From: Amycolatopsis acididurans
GTDB lineage: Bacteria > Actinomycetota > Actinomycetes > Mycobacteriales > Pseudonocardiaceae
Direction: 5' to 3'
Assembly (NCBI RefSeq): GCF_012328925.1
Contig: NZ_JAAXLS010000014.1
Span: 62,001 to 126,000 of the forward strand
DNA: 64,000 nt
The position numbers and the translations under genes were made by a program. Shown piece after piece: positions 25,743 through 33,992 of this stretch. Position 1 is the first letter of the stretch; the number at the start of each line of letters is the position of its first letter. The notes beneath the pieces were generated by a model. That model did no database searches, had not been told where the DNA came from, and was given only the letters and a program-made list of their open reading frames with translations.

Positions 25743-26991
25743 CCGGCAGCAGGAACGACGTACCGACGAGCAGCACCGCGGCCAGCGCGATCGCCGCTCG
25801 CGGGCCGGTGAGCTGCGCCAGCAGCCCCCACACCATGGTGGTCGCGGCGATCGTGGCGCTGCTGGTGATCGACCACGAGGCCAGCACCCTGGCCTGGCGG
25901 CCGGCACCGGTGTTGTTCAGCCGGTACGCCGCGAAAACCGGGTTGAAGATGCTCATACAGACGATCAGTCCGAACTCGGTGACCATCACGATCAGCAGCC
26001 CGGCCAAGCCCGGCTGGATGAACGCGAGCCCCACCGACCAGCAGGCCCGCAGCACGCCGAAGACCCGCAGCACCCGTCCTTCGCCGTAGCGGGACGCGAC
26101 GCGGCGGGCGAGCCGTGACCCGATCAGCCCGCCGATGCACGGCACGGCGAACGCCAGCCCGTACTGCCACACCGGGAAGCCGAGGTGCGCCAGCATCAGC
26201 ACCGACAGCAGCGGTTCCGTCGCCATGATCAACGCGTTGACGAGCACCGTGTTGAAGAAGAACCAGCGCAGCGTGTCGTGACCGAGGATGTAGCGCCATC
26301 CCTCGGCGAGGTCGCTCCACCGTCGCGTTTGGACGCTTCGCGGGCTCGGGGCCCGCTCCGGTTCCCTGATGGCCAGGATGCCGAGCGCGGACAGGAGATA
26401 GCTCACCGCGTCGCAGACGACGGTGATCACCGGCCCCAGCAGTCCGATGGCCGCACCGCCCGCGGGCGGCCCGATGATCGTGGCCGACCAGGTGGTGGAC
26501 TCGAACCGGCTGCTGGCGACCACGAGCCCGTCGGCGGGCACGATCGTCTTGAGGTAGGCGCCGCTGGCCGCGGTGAACGCGATCTTCGCCGCCGCGGCGA
26601 CGACGGAGACCACCAGCAGTTGGGTGAAGGACAGCGCGCCGAGCCAGTAGGCCAGCGGGATGGACGCCAGTGCCCCGAAGCGCACCATGTCCATCGTGAT
26701 CATGACCGGCCGCTTCGCCCGGAACTCCATCCACGGCCCGAGCGGGACCGCCAGCAGCGCGCCCATCGCCAGCCCGGCCGACGACAGGGCCGCCACCTCC
26801 GCCGAACCGGCGCCGCAGACCTCGATGGCCACGATCGACAGCGCCCCGAACCCGAGCCCGCTGCCGTAGGCGCTGACCGCGAAGGCGGCCCACAACCAGC
26901 GAAACGACGGGCCCAGCGAACGTGTACGCACCGGGGAAGCAAAGCCGATCGACGGCCCGGCCCGCCAACAACGGAACGAACGGCGTGTCAC
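25666..26991 (-). CDS. MFS transporter (MFS_3-like exporter)
   Basis: This 441-aa protein has about 12 TM helices (FRWLWAAFAVSAYGSGLGFG; LLVVSVVAAAAKIAFTAASG; LLIVMVTEFGLIVCMSIF) typical of enterobactin/macrolide-type exporters. GTG at 26991 has GGAAAG just upstream at tight spacing; GTG at 26931 (VRTRSLGPSFRW) is the alternative and fits relatives better. The gene is divergent from a LysR regulator 32 bp away, which probably controls it. Its 3' 77 bp overlap the end of the GGDEF-EAL gene. Confidence 0.86.
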   Translation of the reverse strand: MTRRSFRCWRAGPSIGFASPVRTRSLGPSFRWLWAAFAVSAYGSGLGFGALSIVAIEVCGAGSAEVAALSSAGLAMGALLAVPLGPWMEFRAKRPVMITMDMVRFGALASIPLAYWLGALSFTQLLVVSVVAAAAKIAFTAASGAYLKTIVPADGLVVASSRFESTTWSATIIGPPAGGAAIGLLGPVITVVCDAVSYLLSALGILAIREPERAPSPRSVQTRRWSDLAEGWRYILGHDTLRWFFFNTVLVNALIMATEPLLSVLMLAHLGFPVWQYGLAFAVPCIGGLIGSRLARRVASRYGEGRVLRVFGVLRACWSVGLAFIQPGLAGLLIVMVTEFGLIVCMSIFNPVFAAYRLNNTGAGRQARVLASWSITSSATIAATTMVWGLLAQLTGPRAAIALAAVLLVGTSFLLPARARVCARAEVSRSSSPAPDRSPAP

Positions 26992-27023
26992 AACTTTCCG
27001 TTGTGCGAGTAGGTTCTTCCGTC

Positions 27024-27971
27024 GTGGATCTCGATGCGGTTCGGACCTTCGTCAACGTCGCCGGGACCGGTCAGTTCCAGGCCGCCGCCGACGATCTCGG
27101 CATCACGCAGCAGGCCGCCTCCAAACGCGTGGCCACCCTGCAGCGCGAACTCGGCGTTCAGCTCTTCGCGCGGTTCGCGCGGGGCGTGCGGCTCACCGTC
27201 GACGGGCAGGCGTTCCTGCCCCACGCGCGCGAACTGCTCCGCGTCGCCGACCGCGCCACCGCGGCCGTGACGCCGGGCCGCCGGGCGCTGCGGGTCGACG
27301 TCGTCAACCGCAGGATCGCACCCTCGAATCTCCTGCACGCCTTCTACCAGCGGAATCCGGATATCGAACTCGACGTCGTCACGCTGCCGGACGCCACCTC
27401 GGCGCTCGCCGAGATCGACGCCGGAACCCTCGACGCCACCTTCCGGTCCCTGCGCGATCGTGAGGTCCCGAACGGCGTGCGGTCGGCGCGGGTCATCGAC
27501 GACCGGCACCAGCTCATGGTCGGCCCTCGCCATCCGCTGGCGGACGCGGCGAGCGTCACGCCCGCCGAACTCGCCGGCCACCCGATCTGGATGCCCGGCC
27601 CGTCCGACCCAGAGGTGGTGGGCTACTACCGCGATCTGGCGGACGCGTTCGGGCTCACCATCGACACGGTCGGGCCGGTCTTCGGCAACGAGACGATGCT
27701 GGCCGAGATCGCGGATTCGGTGCGGCTGTCCACTCTCGTCGGCGAAGGCTCGCGCTACCTCTGGCCGGAAAGCTACGACCTGCGCCGGATCCCGATCACC
27801 GGCCCCGCCCTGGTCTACCCGCTGCGCGTGGTCTGGCGTGCGGACAATCCTCATCCCGTGCTCGCGAGCTTCCTGGACTACCTGCGCGCGGGGTACTCGC
27901 CGGGCGACGGGTGGGTGCCGGACTGGGCTCAGCCTGCCGTCAGCGCGGGACCGCGGAAGGTCGCCCGGTAA
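27024..27971 (+). CDS. LysR family regulator
   Basis: This 315-aa protein has the N-terminal LysR HTH (AAADDLGITQQAASKRVATL, then LGVQLFARFARGVRLT) and a periplasmic-binding-protein-like effector domain (ALRVDVVNRRIAPSNLLHAF; HPLADAASVTPAEL). GTG at 27024 gives VDLDAVRTFVNVA as the start; GTG at 27003 is possible. It probably regulates the divergent MFS exporter. Its 3' end overlaps the convergent GlxA-type gene by 43 bp. Confidence 0.92.
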   Translation: MDLDAVRTFVNVAGTGQFQAAADDLGITQQAASKRVATLQRELGVQLFARFARGVRLTVDGQAFLPHARELLRVADRATAAVTPGRRALRVDVVNRRIAPSNLLHAFYQRNPDIELDVVTLPDATSALAEIDAGTLDATFRSLRDREVPNGVRSARVIDDRHQLMVGPRHPLADAASVTPAELAGHPIWMPGPSDPEVVGYYRDLADAFGLTIDTVGPVFGNETMLAEIADSVRLSTLVGEGSRYLWPESYDLRRIPITGPALVYPLRVVWRADNPHPVLASFLDYLRAGYSPGDGWVPDWAQPAVSAGPRKVAR

Positions 27972-28903
27972 GTCCGCGGCGAAACCCCCAGTGCCGCCTG
28001 CAGATGCTGGCGCAGCGACGCCGCCGTACCGAATCCGGCGTCTTCGGCGACCCGGTCCACCGGCAGATCCGTCTCCTCCAGCAACTGCCGTGCGCGCTCG
28101 AGCCGCCGCATCGTCAGCCACTGCACCGGCGAGATGCCCACCTCCTCGCGGAAACGGCGGGTGAAGGTGCGCACGCTCATGGATTCGCGCGCCGCGAGTT
28201 CGCGCAGCGTCAGCGGTTCGCCGAGGTGTTCCAGCGCCCACGCGCGGGCCTTCGCGGTGGACGAGATCCGCGGTTCGGGAACGGGACGCTGGATGAACTG
28301 GGCCTGCCCGCCTTCCCGGTGCGGCGCGACGATCGTGCCGCGGGCGACCTCGTTGGCGACCGCGGCGCCGTGGTCACGCCGGATCATGTGCAGGCACAGA
28401 TCGATGCCCGCCGCGACACCGGCCGAGGTGAGCACGTCGCCGGAGTCGGTGTAGAGCACGTTCTCCTCGACCTCGACGCCGGGGTAGAGCTCGCGCAGGT
28501 CCGCGGCGGAGCGCCAGTGCGTGGTGGCGCGTTTCCCGTCGAGCAGACCGGCAGCGGCCAGCACGAACGCGCCGGTGCAGATCGAGGCGATCCGGGTGCC
28601 TGGCCGGATCCGGCCGAATGCCTCGGCCATCGCGCCCCGCAGCCGGCCGCCGGTCTGGGGCTCGTAGTCCTCGTCGGAAGAGAGCACCACGACCGTGTCC
28701 GCGGTGGCCAGCACCTCTGGTCCGTGCCTCACGCAGATGGTGAAGTCGGCGTCGGTGCGCACCTCGCCAGGAACGAGTGCGCAGGTCAGGACGTCATAAA
28801 GCGGGTTGCCCTCCGCCGAGCGGGCCTGTCCGAACAGCCGGTGCACGATGCCCAGCTCGATCGGCAGCACGCCGTCCCGGACAAGCGTGACGATGCGATG
28901 CAT
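27929..28903 (-). CDS. GlxA-type AraC regulator (DJ-1/PfpI domain)
   Basis: This 324-aa protein has a DJ-1/PfpI-like N-terminal domain with the nucleophile-elbow Cys (IASICTGAFVLAAAGLL) and the ATTHW motif, then an AraC two-HTH domain (LTLRELAARESMSVRTFTRR; RVAEDAGFGTAASLRQHLQ; GVSPRTYRATF). Members regulate catabolic or stress genes. It is divergent from the flavoprotein gene at 28974 (70 bp gap), a plausible target. Confidence 0.93.
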   Translation of the reverse strand: MHRIVTLVRDGVLPIELGIVHRLFGQARSAEGNPLYDVLTCALVPGEVRTDADFTICVRHGPEVLATADTVVVLSSDEDYEPQTGGRLRGAMAEAFGRIRPGTRIASICTGAFVLAAAGLLDGKRATTHWRSAADLRELYPGVEVEENVLYTDSGDVLTSAGVAAGIDLCLHMIRRDHGAAVANEVARGTIVAPHREGGQAQFIQRPVPEPRISSTAKARAWALEHLGEPLTLRELAARESMSVRTFTRRFREEVGISPVQWLTMRRLERARQLLEETDLPVDRVAEDAGFGTAASLRQHLQAALGVSPRTYRATFRGPALTAG

Positions 28904-28973
28904 GGCCCGATTCTTTCACATGTTGTCCATCAGGCCACTCGATCTTGTGCGGCGGCGAACCGATCCTGGGGTC

Positions 28974-29672
28974 ATGAAGGTGTTGTGGCTGTTCGCTCAT
29001 CCGGAACCGGCATCGTTGAACGCGGCCCTGCGCGACGAGGGCCTGCGCGCCCTGCGCGAACTGGGGCACGAGTACGTGCAGTCCGATCTGTACGAGATGA
29101 AATGGGATCCGATCGTGCGCGAGATCGCGTCGTTCGACCCGGATGTCGTTGCTGAGCAAGAGAAAATAAGCTGGGCGGATACGTTGGTCGTGCAGTTTCC
29201 ACTGTGGTGGTACGGCATGCCGGCGATTCTGAAGGGGTGGTTCGACCGGGTCTTCGTGAAGGGCTTCGGATACGGACTGAAGGACGAGAACGGCCGGGTT
29301 CTGCGGTACGGCGAGGGCATGCTGGCCGGTAAGCGCGCGATGATCGTCACGACGGCCGGAGGACGCGCGTCCAGCCTCGGCCCGCGCGGCGTGAACGGGA
29401 ACCTGGAACAGCTGCTGTTTCCGTTGCAGCACGGGACTTTCTGGTACACCGGCATGGCCGCGCTGCCGCCGTTCGTCGTGTACAGCGCCGACCGGACCGA
29501 TGCGGCCGAGTTCACCGCGGCGGCGTCGGGGCTGCGGGAGCGGCTCGCCAGATTGGAGACGACGGAGCCGATCCCGTACCGTGCGCAGAACGGCGGGGAC
29601 TACGACTCCGATCTTGTGCTGTTACCCCATTTGGCGGCCGGGCGTACTGATTTGGATGTACACCAGAGGTGA
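28974..29672 (+). CDS. NAD(P)H-quinone oxidoreductase-like flavoprotein
   Basis: This 232-aa flavodoxin-fold protein is of the NQO/MdaB/KefF group. Seen are VLWLFAHPEPASLN, DLYEMKWDP, the flavin-binding WADTLVVQFPLWWYGMPAILKGW segment split by the conserved Trp pair, and the C-terminal GMAALPPFVVY. It would reduce quinones or similar electrophiles by two electrons using FAD or FMN. ATG at 28974 follows a GGGG site. It is divergent from the GlxA-type regulator and followed by a GC hairpin. Confidence 0.92.
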   Translation: MKVLWLFAHPEPASLNAALRDEGLRALRELGHEYVQSDLYEMKWDPIVREIASFDPDVVAEQEKISWADTLVVQFPLWWYGMPAILKGWFDRVFVKGFGYGLKDENGRVLRYGEGMLAGKRAMIVTTAGGRASSLGPRGVNGNLEQLLFPLQHGTFWYTGMAALPPFVVYSADRTDAAEFTAAASGLRERLARLETTEPIPYRAQNGGDYDSDLVLLPHLAAGRTDLDVHQR

Positions 29673-29691
29673 GCCTTTATCGATTCACGGG

Positions 29692-29723
29692 CACCGCGGC
29701 GTTTTTCCCCGCCCGCCGCGGTG
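29692..29723. terminator. Hairpin after flavoprotein gene
   Basis: A 10-bp stem (CACCGCGGCG and complement) encloses a TTTTTCCCCGCC loop, 20 bp after the stop. There is no T tract after the stem, so it is a weak rho-independent candidate. Confidence 0.5.
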
Positions 29724-29775
29724 CATCCGGTTCCCTGTTCCGGGGGGCCGGTTCCGAGAATCGAGGAGACCCTTC

Positions 29776-30315
29776 ATGTCCCCGTCGACGGCAATTCTGA
29801 TCGTGGTGATCGCGGCCGTGGTGCTGATCGCCGCGGCGCTGGTGGTGCGGTATCAGCGGCACCGTCACCTGCGCGAGCGGTTCGGCCCGGAGTACGACCG
29901 TGCCGTGCAGGACAACTCGAGCCGGTTGAAGGCGGAGCGTGAACTGGCCGAACGCGAGCGCAGGCACGACAAGCTGAACATCCGCCCGCTTTCGGAAGAC
30001 GCTCGGGAGCACTATCTGCGGCAGTGGTCGCTGATCCAGCAGCGGTTCGTGGACCACCCCGGCGAGGCGATGAGCGACGCGGACCGGGTGCTGACGAACC
30101 TGATGGCCGAGCGCGGCTACCCGACCGAGGGCTATGAGCAGCAGCTCGCGGACCTGTCGGTCGAGCACGCCCGGACGCTGGAGCACTACCGCACCGCCCG
30201 CGAGACGCTGCACGGGTCCACTTCGGACACAGAGGCGTACCGGCAGGCACTGGTGAACTACCGCGCCGTGTTCGAGGACCTGCTCGGCACCGAGCGTGCG
30301 GAGTGGAGGAGCTGA
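29776..30315 (+). CDS. Single-TM membrane protein, conserved hypothetical
   Basis: This 179-aa protein has one TM helix at the start (residues ~7-26, ILIVVIAAVVLIAAALVV) followed by a long basic/acidic helical region (HRHLRERFGPEYDRAV; RRHDKLNIRPL) and a Glu/Arg-rich helical tail. GAGGAGA stands 6 nt before ATG. Similar proteins occur across actinobacteria with unknown function. It probably acts as a membrane-tethered coiled protein on the cytoplasmic side. The 3' end overlaps the convergent sigma-factor gene by 58 bp. Confidence 0.75.
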   Translation: MSPSTAILIVVIAAVVLIAAALVVRYQRHRHLRERFGPEYDRAVQDNSSRLKAERELAERERRHDKLNIRPLSEDAREHYLRQWSLIQQRFVDHPGEAMSDADRVLTNLMAERGYPTEGYEQQLADLSVEHARTLEHYRTARETLHGSTSDTEAYRQALVNYRAVFEDLLGTERAEWRS

Positions 30316-31187
30316 CGTGACCGCCTGACCAGGTGCGCGAGCTTGTCGGGATTGAGGATCGCGCGGACCCCGCCGATGCGCTCGCCGTGCACCTCGGGCA
30401 CGAGCACCGCGGTCAGCGCCTCGCCCTCCCACACGAAGATCGAAGGGGCGCCGTTGACCTCGGCCATCGTGAAGGTGGCGGCCTGGCCCCGTGCCGTTGA
30501 CGCGAGGCCGGCGAGGTAGCGCGCGACGTCGCCGCGGCCGGCGATCGGGCGTGCGGCCGCCGAAACCTTGCCACCGCCGTCGGCCCATACGGTCACGTCG
30601 TCGGTCAGCACCCGCTCCAGCCCGGCGACGTCACCGTCCACACTGGCCGCCAGGAACCGCTCCACCAGCTTCGCGCTCTGCTCGGGTGAGGTCGTGAACC
30701 GGCGGCGCGGGTCACCGACGCGGGCCCGCGCCCGGTGGTAGAGCTGGCGGGCGTGGGCCTCGTCGATCCGCAGTATGTCGGCGATTTCGCGGTGGGTGTA
30801 GTCGAAAGCCGTGCGCAACACGAACGCCGCCCGTTCCGGTGGTGACAGTTTTTCCAGCAGGACAAGGAATCCGAGCGACAGCGTGTCCTTCTGCGCCGCC
30901 ATGTCCTGCGGGTCGTGCGCGTCGTCGGTGAGCAGCGGCTCGGGCAGCCACGGACCCACGTACCGCTCACGCCGCGCACGGGCTGACGTGAGGCGGCTCA
31001 AGCACAGGTTCGTGACGACCGTCGTCAGCCAGGCGGCCGGTGTGGCCACATCGTGGGCGGTGCGCCAGCGCAGATAGGCGTCCTGGACGATGTCCTCCGC
31101 CTCGGACAGTTCGCCCAGCATCCGGTAGGCCAGCCCGAGCAGTCGCGCCCGGTGGGTCTGGAACTCCGCGAGGCCCCGTTCGTCCAC
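30258..31187 (-). CDS. SigJ-type ECF sigma factor with SnoaL-like C-terminal domain
   Basis: This 309-aa protein has sigma region 2 (LGLAYRMLGELSEAEDIVQDAYLRW split at AED), region 4 (LSPPERAAFVLRTAFDYTHREIA; EAHARQLYHRA), then a SnoaL/NTF2-like domain of about 130 residues (LVERFLAASVDGDVAGLERVL). The C-terminal extension replaces an anti-sigma factor in this group and may sense a ligand. It is 42 bp downstream of the cupin gene on the same strand, likely an operon. Confidence 0.93.
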   Translation of the reverse strand: MDERGLAEFQTHRARLLGLAYRMLGELSEAEDIVQDAYLRWRTAHDVATPAAWLTTVVTNLCLSRLTSARARRERYVGPWLPEPLLTDDAHDPQDMAAQKDTLSLGFLVLLEKLSPPERAAFVLRTAFDYTHREIADILRIDEAHARQLYHRARARVGDPRRRFTTSPEQSAKLVERFLAASVDGDVAGLERVLTDDVTVWADGGGKVSAAARPIAGRGDVARYLAGLASTARGQAATFTMAEVNGAPSIFVWEGEALTAVLVPEVHGERIGGVRAILNPDKLAHLVRRSRQLLHSARSVPSRSSNTAR

Positions 31188-31228
31188 GATCCCGATTGTC
31201 CGCCACGCGGCGGCCGTCGTTCCCGTGC

Positions 31229-31753
31229 TCAGCGGAAAACCCCGTCCAGCGGGACGTATTCGGCGCGTTCACCTTCCCTGACCGCGAGCTCGTGGCGCCA
31301 CGCCGCGTTCTCCACGAACCAGTTGTCGAACCGCTCCGCGGTCTCCAGGATCTCCCCTGGGCTCGCGAGACCGCGCCGGATGCGGTCGCCGAGCCGGAAG
31401 TAGTCGAACCGGTTGTTGCCGGGTGCCTTGACGATCAACACGTCCGCGCCGACGCCCATCGGGGTGCCCCACGCGTGCTGCGTGAGCGGCGGCACCAGCA
31501 GGTAGTCGCCCTTCTCGATGGTCACGACCTCGTCGTCGAGCAGCACGCGCAACGCGCCGTCGAGCAGGTAGAACATCTCGGGCGACTGCTTGTGGTAGTG
31601 CGGCGGCGGGCCGTCCACGCCCTCGCCAAGGACGGTCCGGACGACGTTCATCACACCGTCGGTCTGGTCGGCATCAGCGATCAACCAGGTGAAGTTGGGC
31701 GCCGCCCCGAGCTCCTCGTGATCGGCTCGGCGCGAGATGATCGGCTTGTCCAT
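31229..31753 (-). CDS. Cupin domain protein
   Basis: This 174-aa protein has a beta-barrel cupin core: motif 1 around PPPHYHKQSPEMFYLLDG (two His and a Glu able to bind metal) and motif 2 at PPLTQHAWGTP. AAGGAGAA precedes ATG at 31753 well. The substrate or role is unknown. The gene lies just upstream of the SigJ-type sigma gene; cupins are frequent operon partners of this sigma group, where they may modulate it or detoxify. Confidence 0.88.
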   Translation of the reverse strand: MDKPIISRRADHEELGAAPNFTWLIADADQTDGVMNVVRTVLGEGVDGPPPHYHKQSPEMFYLLDGALRVLLDDEVVTIEKGDYLLVPPLTQHAWGTPMGVGADVLIVKAPGNNRFDYFRLGDRIRRGLASPGEILETAERFDNWFVENAAWRHELAVREGERAEYVPLDGVFR

Positions 31754-31836
31754 GGTGCTTCTCCTTTGCCGGTGAGCACCCGACTGACCGATCAGCGCCG
31801 CTGAACGTGACAGCGTCCAGTGTGACGCGGAACACG

Positions 31837-32178
31837 TCACGACTCGTTGAGCGCGACCGCCTCACGCACCAGTGCGAGGAAGGCGTCCTCGTCGAGGTCG
31901 TCGCCGTCGCGAATGTCGATGGCGCGCCGCTTGCCGGCGTCCAGGCTCGCGTTGAACAGCCCACCGGGGTCGGCAAGCGAGGCGCCCCTGGCGAAGGTGA
32001 TCTTCACCTTGTCCTTGTAGGTCTCAACCGTGCAGATCAGACCCGAGTGCGAAAACGTGGGCACGCCGTCCGGATTCGATGCCTTGCGCCACTTCGCCTC
32101 CTCGGCAACGCCGGGCTCGGCCTTGACGATGAGCGCACGCACGCGGTCGACGGTCTCCGCTCGCCAGTCAGCTGTCAT
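31837..32178 (-). CDS. DUF1801 family protein
   Basis: This 113-aa protein has the family pattern: EEAKWRKASNPDGVPTFSHSG, ICTVETYKDKVKITFARGA, LFNASLDAGKRRAIDI. The family folds like a small alpha/beta protein and its function is unknown. ATG at 32178 is the only sensible start. It is probably transcribed on its own. Confidence 0.85.
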   Translation of the reverse strand: MTADWRAETVDRVRALIVKAEPGVAEEAKWRKASNPDGVPTFSHSGLICTVETYKDKVKITFARGASLADPGGLFNASLDAGKRRAIDIRDGDDLDEDAFLALVREAVALNES

Positions 32179-32207
32179 GAGGTAGACGGTATAGACATCG
32201 TCGCGTC

Positions 32208-32387
32208 TCAGCCTTCGAGGGCGCCGGCCCAGCGCCAGTCACCCTCGGGCCCCAGGTACTCGACGCGCTGCACGTCGTCGTCGAGCTCGTCCTCGTCGCG
32301 CGCCCACGCCAGCGCGGCGGCATGGTCGGGAAAGTCACGCTCGTCCATCACGTCGCCCATGCCGTCGAGGAACCGATATCGCGCCAT
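32208..32387 (-). CDS. Small conserved hypothetical protein
   Basis: This 59-aa protein starts MARYRFLDGMGDVMDERDFPD and continues AALAWARDEDELDDDV, ending in EYLGPEGDWRWAGALEG. It resembles small DUF6894-like proteins (strand, Asp-rich turn, helix, strand). Function is unknown. The stretch from here to 32642 (255 bp) holds nothing I can identify. Confidence 0.6.
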   Translation of the reverse strand: MARYRFLDGMGDVMDERDFPDHAAALAWARDEDELDDDVQRVEYLGPEGDWRWAGALEG

Positions 32388-32642
32388 GCCCCACCGTAGC
32401 CGGGCAAGGCCCCGACCTGCAGCAGGCCCCAGACATGAAGAGAACCGCCCTATCTCGGCGCCATCTTTCAGTCTGTCCACCGGCCGCCCTCGACCAGAAG
32501 TCGTAACAGGCTGTACTCCTGAAGGCACGCTGGCCGGTTTCGCCGCCGTGGGACTGGCCGGCGGTCCAGTGACCCTGGCGGCGGTCGGCGTCGGCGTGGC
32601 CACTTCTTCTCCTCGATCTTCTAGCGCGAAGGTTAACCAGCC

Positions 32643-33271
32643 ATGACTACCTCCGGATTGCCGCCGCAACCAGACGTCGAGACCGGACAACCACGCCCGC
32701 CACATGCACCGACGAATTTCGCGGCAAACGAGACTACGCCCACGGACCGGCCCCCGAGAAAGCATCCGCCCAGCCCAGACGAAGCAGGACCACTGTTGGA
32801 ATGGCGGCAAGACACCGGACGTGGCGCACTGCAGTCGGGCATCATCGCCGCCGTCATCGTCCTGTCGTACCCACGTTGGAGACACAAGGATTCTCCTGGG
32901 CTGCCACACCGTATTGGTGGCCATTCATCGCACTCGCCGGCGTGCTGATCTGGCTCATCACGCGCGGTGGGTGGTTAGCGGCCGGTGCACGCTGGGTGCA
33001 GAACAAGGTCAAGTGGGTCAACACCTACAGCCTGACGGTCGTCGACGTGCAAGCCAGCGGCGTCAACATGCTGTTGCGACTACGGGACTCAAGCGGCCGC
33101 GACATCGGATCGCTCAAGCTCAAGGACGTACAGCGCAACCAAGAACTACGGGATCTCGTCTACAACGGGATCCTGCACTCGGTTGCCACAGGCACCGCCA
33201 ACCCGCCACAGAAGACGCGCACGATCCTCAAACTCCCCGGAGGCCAGGGGCTCCACCGAGATGGTAGCTAG
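32643..33271 (+). pseudogene. Frameshifted two-TM membrane protein gene
   Basis: The first frame (from ATG 32643) reads MTTSGLPPQPDVETG to a hydrophobic stretch (GIIAAVIVLSY), then loses sense near 32870. A second frame, shifted by -1, picks up a matching continuation: TLETQGFSWAATPYWWPFIALAGVLIWLI, then a soluble domain (VNTYSLTVVDVQASGVNMLLRL; KTRTILKLPGG) to the stop at 33271. Together they make about 209 residues with two TM helices. This suggests one gene with a 1-nt loss around 32865-32885, although two overlapping genes cannot be ruled out. The family is unknown. Confidence 0.6.
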
Positions 33272-33276
33272 CTGTC

Positions 33277-33740
33277 GGCAACCCGAAACGGGTGGAGCAA
33301 CGAGTGCTGGCCGCGCGGCGACGCCGCTGTCGCGGCGCGGTTGCGCTCGCCTGCGAACTCGGTCTCAGCCCCTCGACGGTCGGACGGATCCTGGCCCGCC
33401 ACGGCGTGCCGCACCTGGCCGCGATCGATGACCACACCCGCCTGGCCTACAGCGAGGTCCTCGCCGACGAGAAGGACCACACCTGCACCGCGCGCTGGCC
33501 TGACTCGCCGCCCGCAACATCCGTTCGCGGCCCGTCCTGACCGACGACATCCTGGTCTACCGACGCGGCACCGACTGGGACTGGGTCTGCACGGCCTGGG
33601 GCCTCAAACGCCGCTTCAACCCGGCTGCCCCTGGACCACCAACACAACCCCCGCCGCCGCGACCTTGACCGATTCGTCCACCACTACAACACTCGATGCG
33701 GCCACGCCACCCTCGCGGGCCGACCACCGATCAGCCCGAC
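33277..33740 (+). pseudogene. IS481-type transposase remnant
   Basis: Pieces of an IS481-family transposase are visible in order. VEQRVLAARRR and LGLSPSTVGRILARHGVPHL are the N-terminal HTH. DDHTRLAYSEVLADEKD belongs to the catalytic DDE core, fused directly after the HTH, so more than 50 residues are missing. In another frame, DLDRFVHHYNTRCGHATLAG followed by RPPIS is the C-terminus. No inverted repeats were seen. It is a dead element. Confidence 0.72.
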
Positions 33741-33837
33741 TCGCCGCCCGACAACCACCTGTCGAGCGCGACACCTAGTCCGCCAGTATCTCGCGCTCAA
33801 GGCCAACTGAGACCCAAACTGAGCACCCCCAGACGCG

Positions 33838-33872
33838 AAACGGCCCTCACGGAGGGACCGTGAGGGCCGTTT
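33838..33872 (-). terminator. Original tRNA-Phe terminator, left of attL
   Basis: A perfect 15-bp stem (AAACGGCCCTCACGG and complement) with a 5-nt loop lies 16 bp downstream (minus strand) of the tRNA-Phe 3' fragment. Before integration it would have followed tRNA-Phe directly. Confidence 0.85.
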
Positions 33873-33887
33873 GCGCTGGTAGTGGAA

Positions 33888-33933
33888 GTGGCCAGGGCCG
33901 GGGTCGAACCGGCGACCTTCCGCTTTTCAGGCG
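33888..33933. repeat. attL core: 46-bp copy of tRNA-Phe 3' part
   Basis: Identical over 46 bp to 45737-45782. It covers the tRNA-Phe sequence from the 3' end to just past the anticodon stem. It diverges at once on both sides. It is not a tRNA gene because the 5' half is absent. Confidence 0.93.
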
Positions 33934-33970
33934 CAGACGTTTTAGCAGGTCACGGGGGTTACACGGGCCG

Positions 33971-33991
33971 GTCATGCAACCCCCGTGCAAC
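33971..33991. promoter_or_regulatory. Left arm-type integrase site candidate
   Basis: A 21-bp segment containing TGCAACCC and CGTGCAAC, two head-to-tail GCAAC boxes 11 bp apart. It matches 45609-45629 at 19 of 21 bases in the same orientation. It lies between the att core and the integrase stop, where arm sites are expected. CACGGGGGTT (33951-33960) and AACCCCCGTG (33978-33987) also form an inverted repeat over it. Confidence 0.55.
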
Positions 33992-33992
33992 A

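Noticed and set aside
33888..33933. Second tRNA-Phe gene at the left AICE end
   Set aside because: Only the 3' part is present; the D arm and the 5' acceptor strand are missing.
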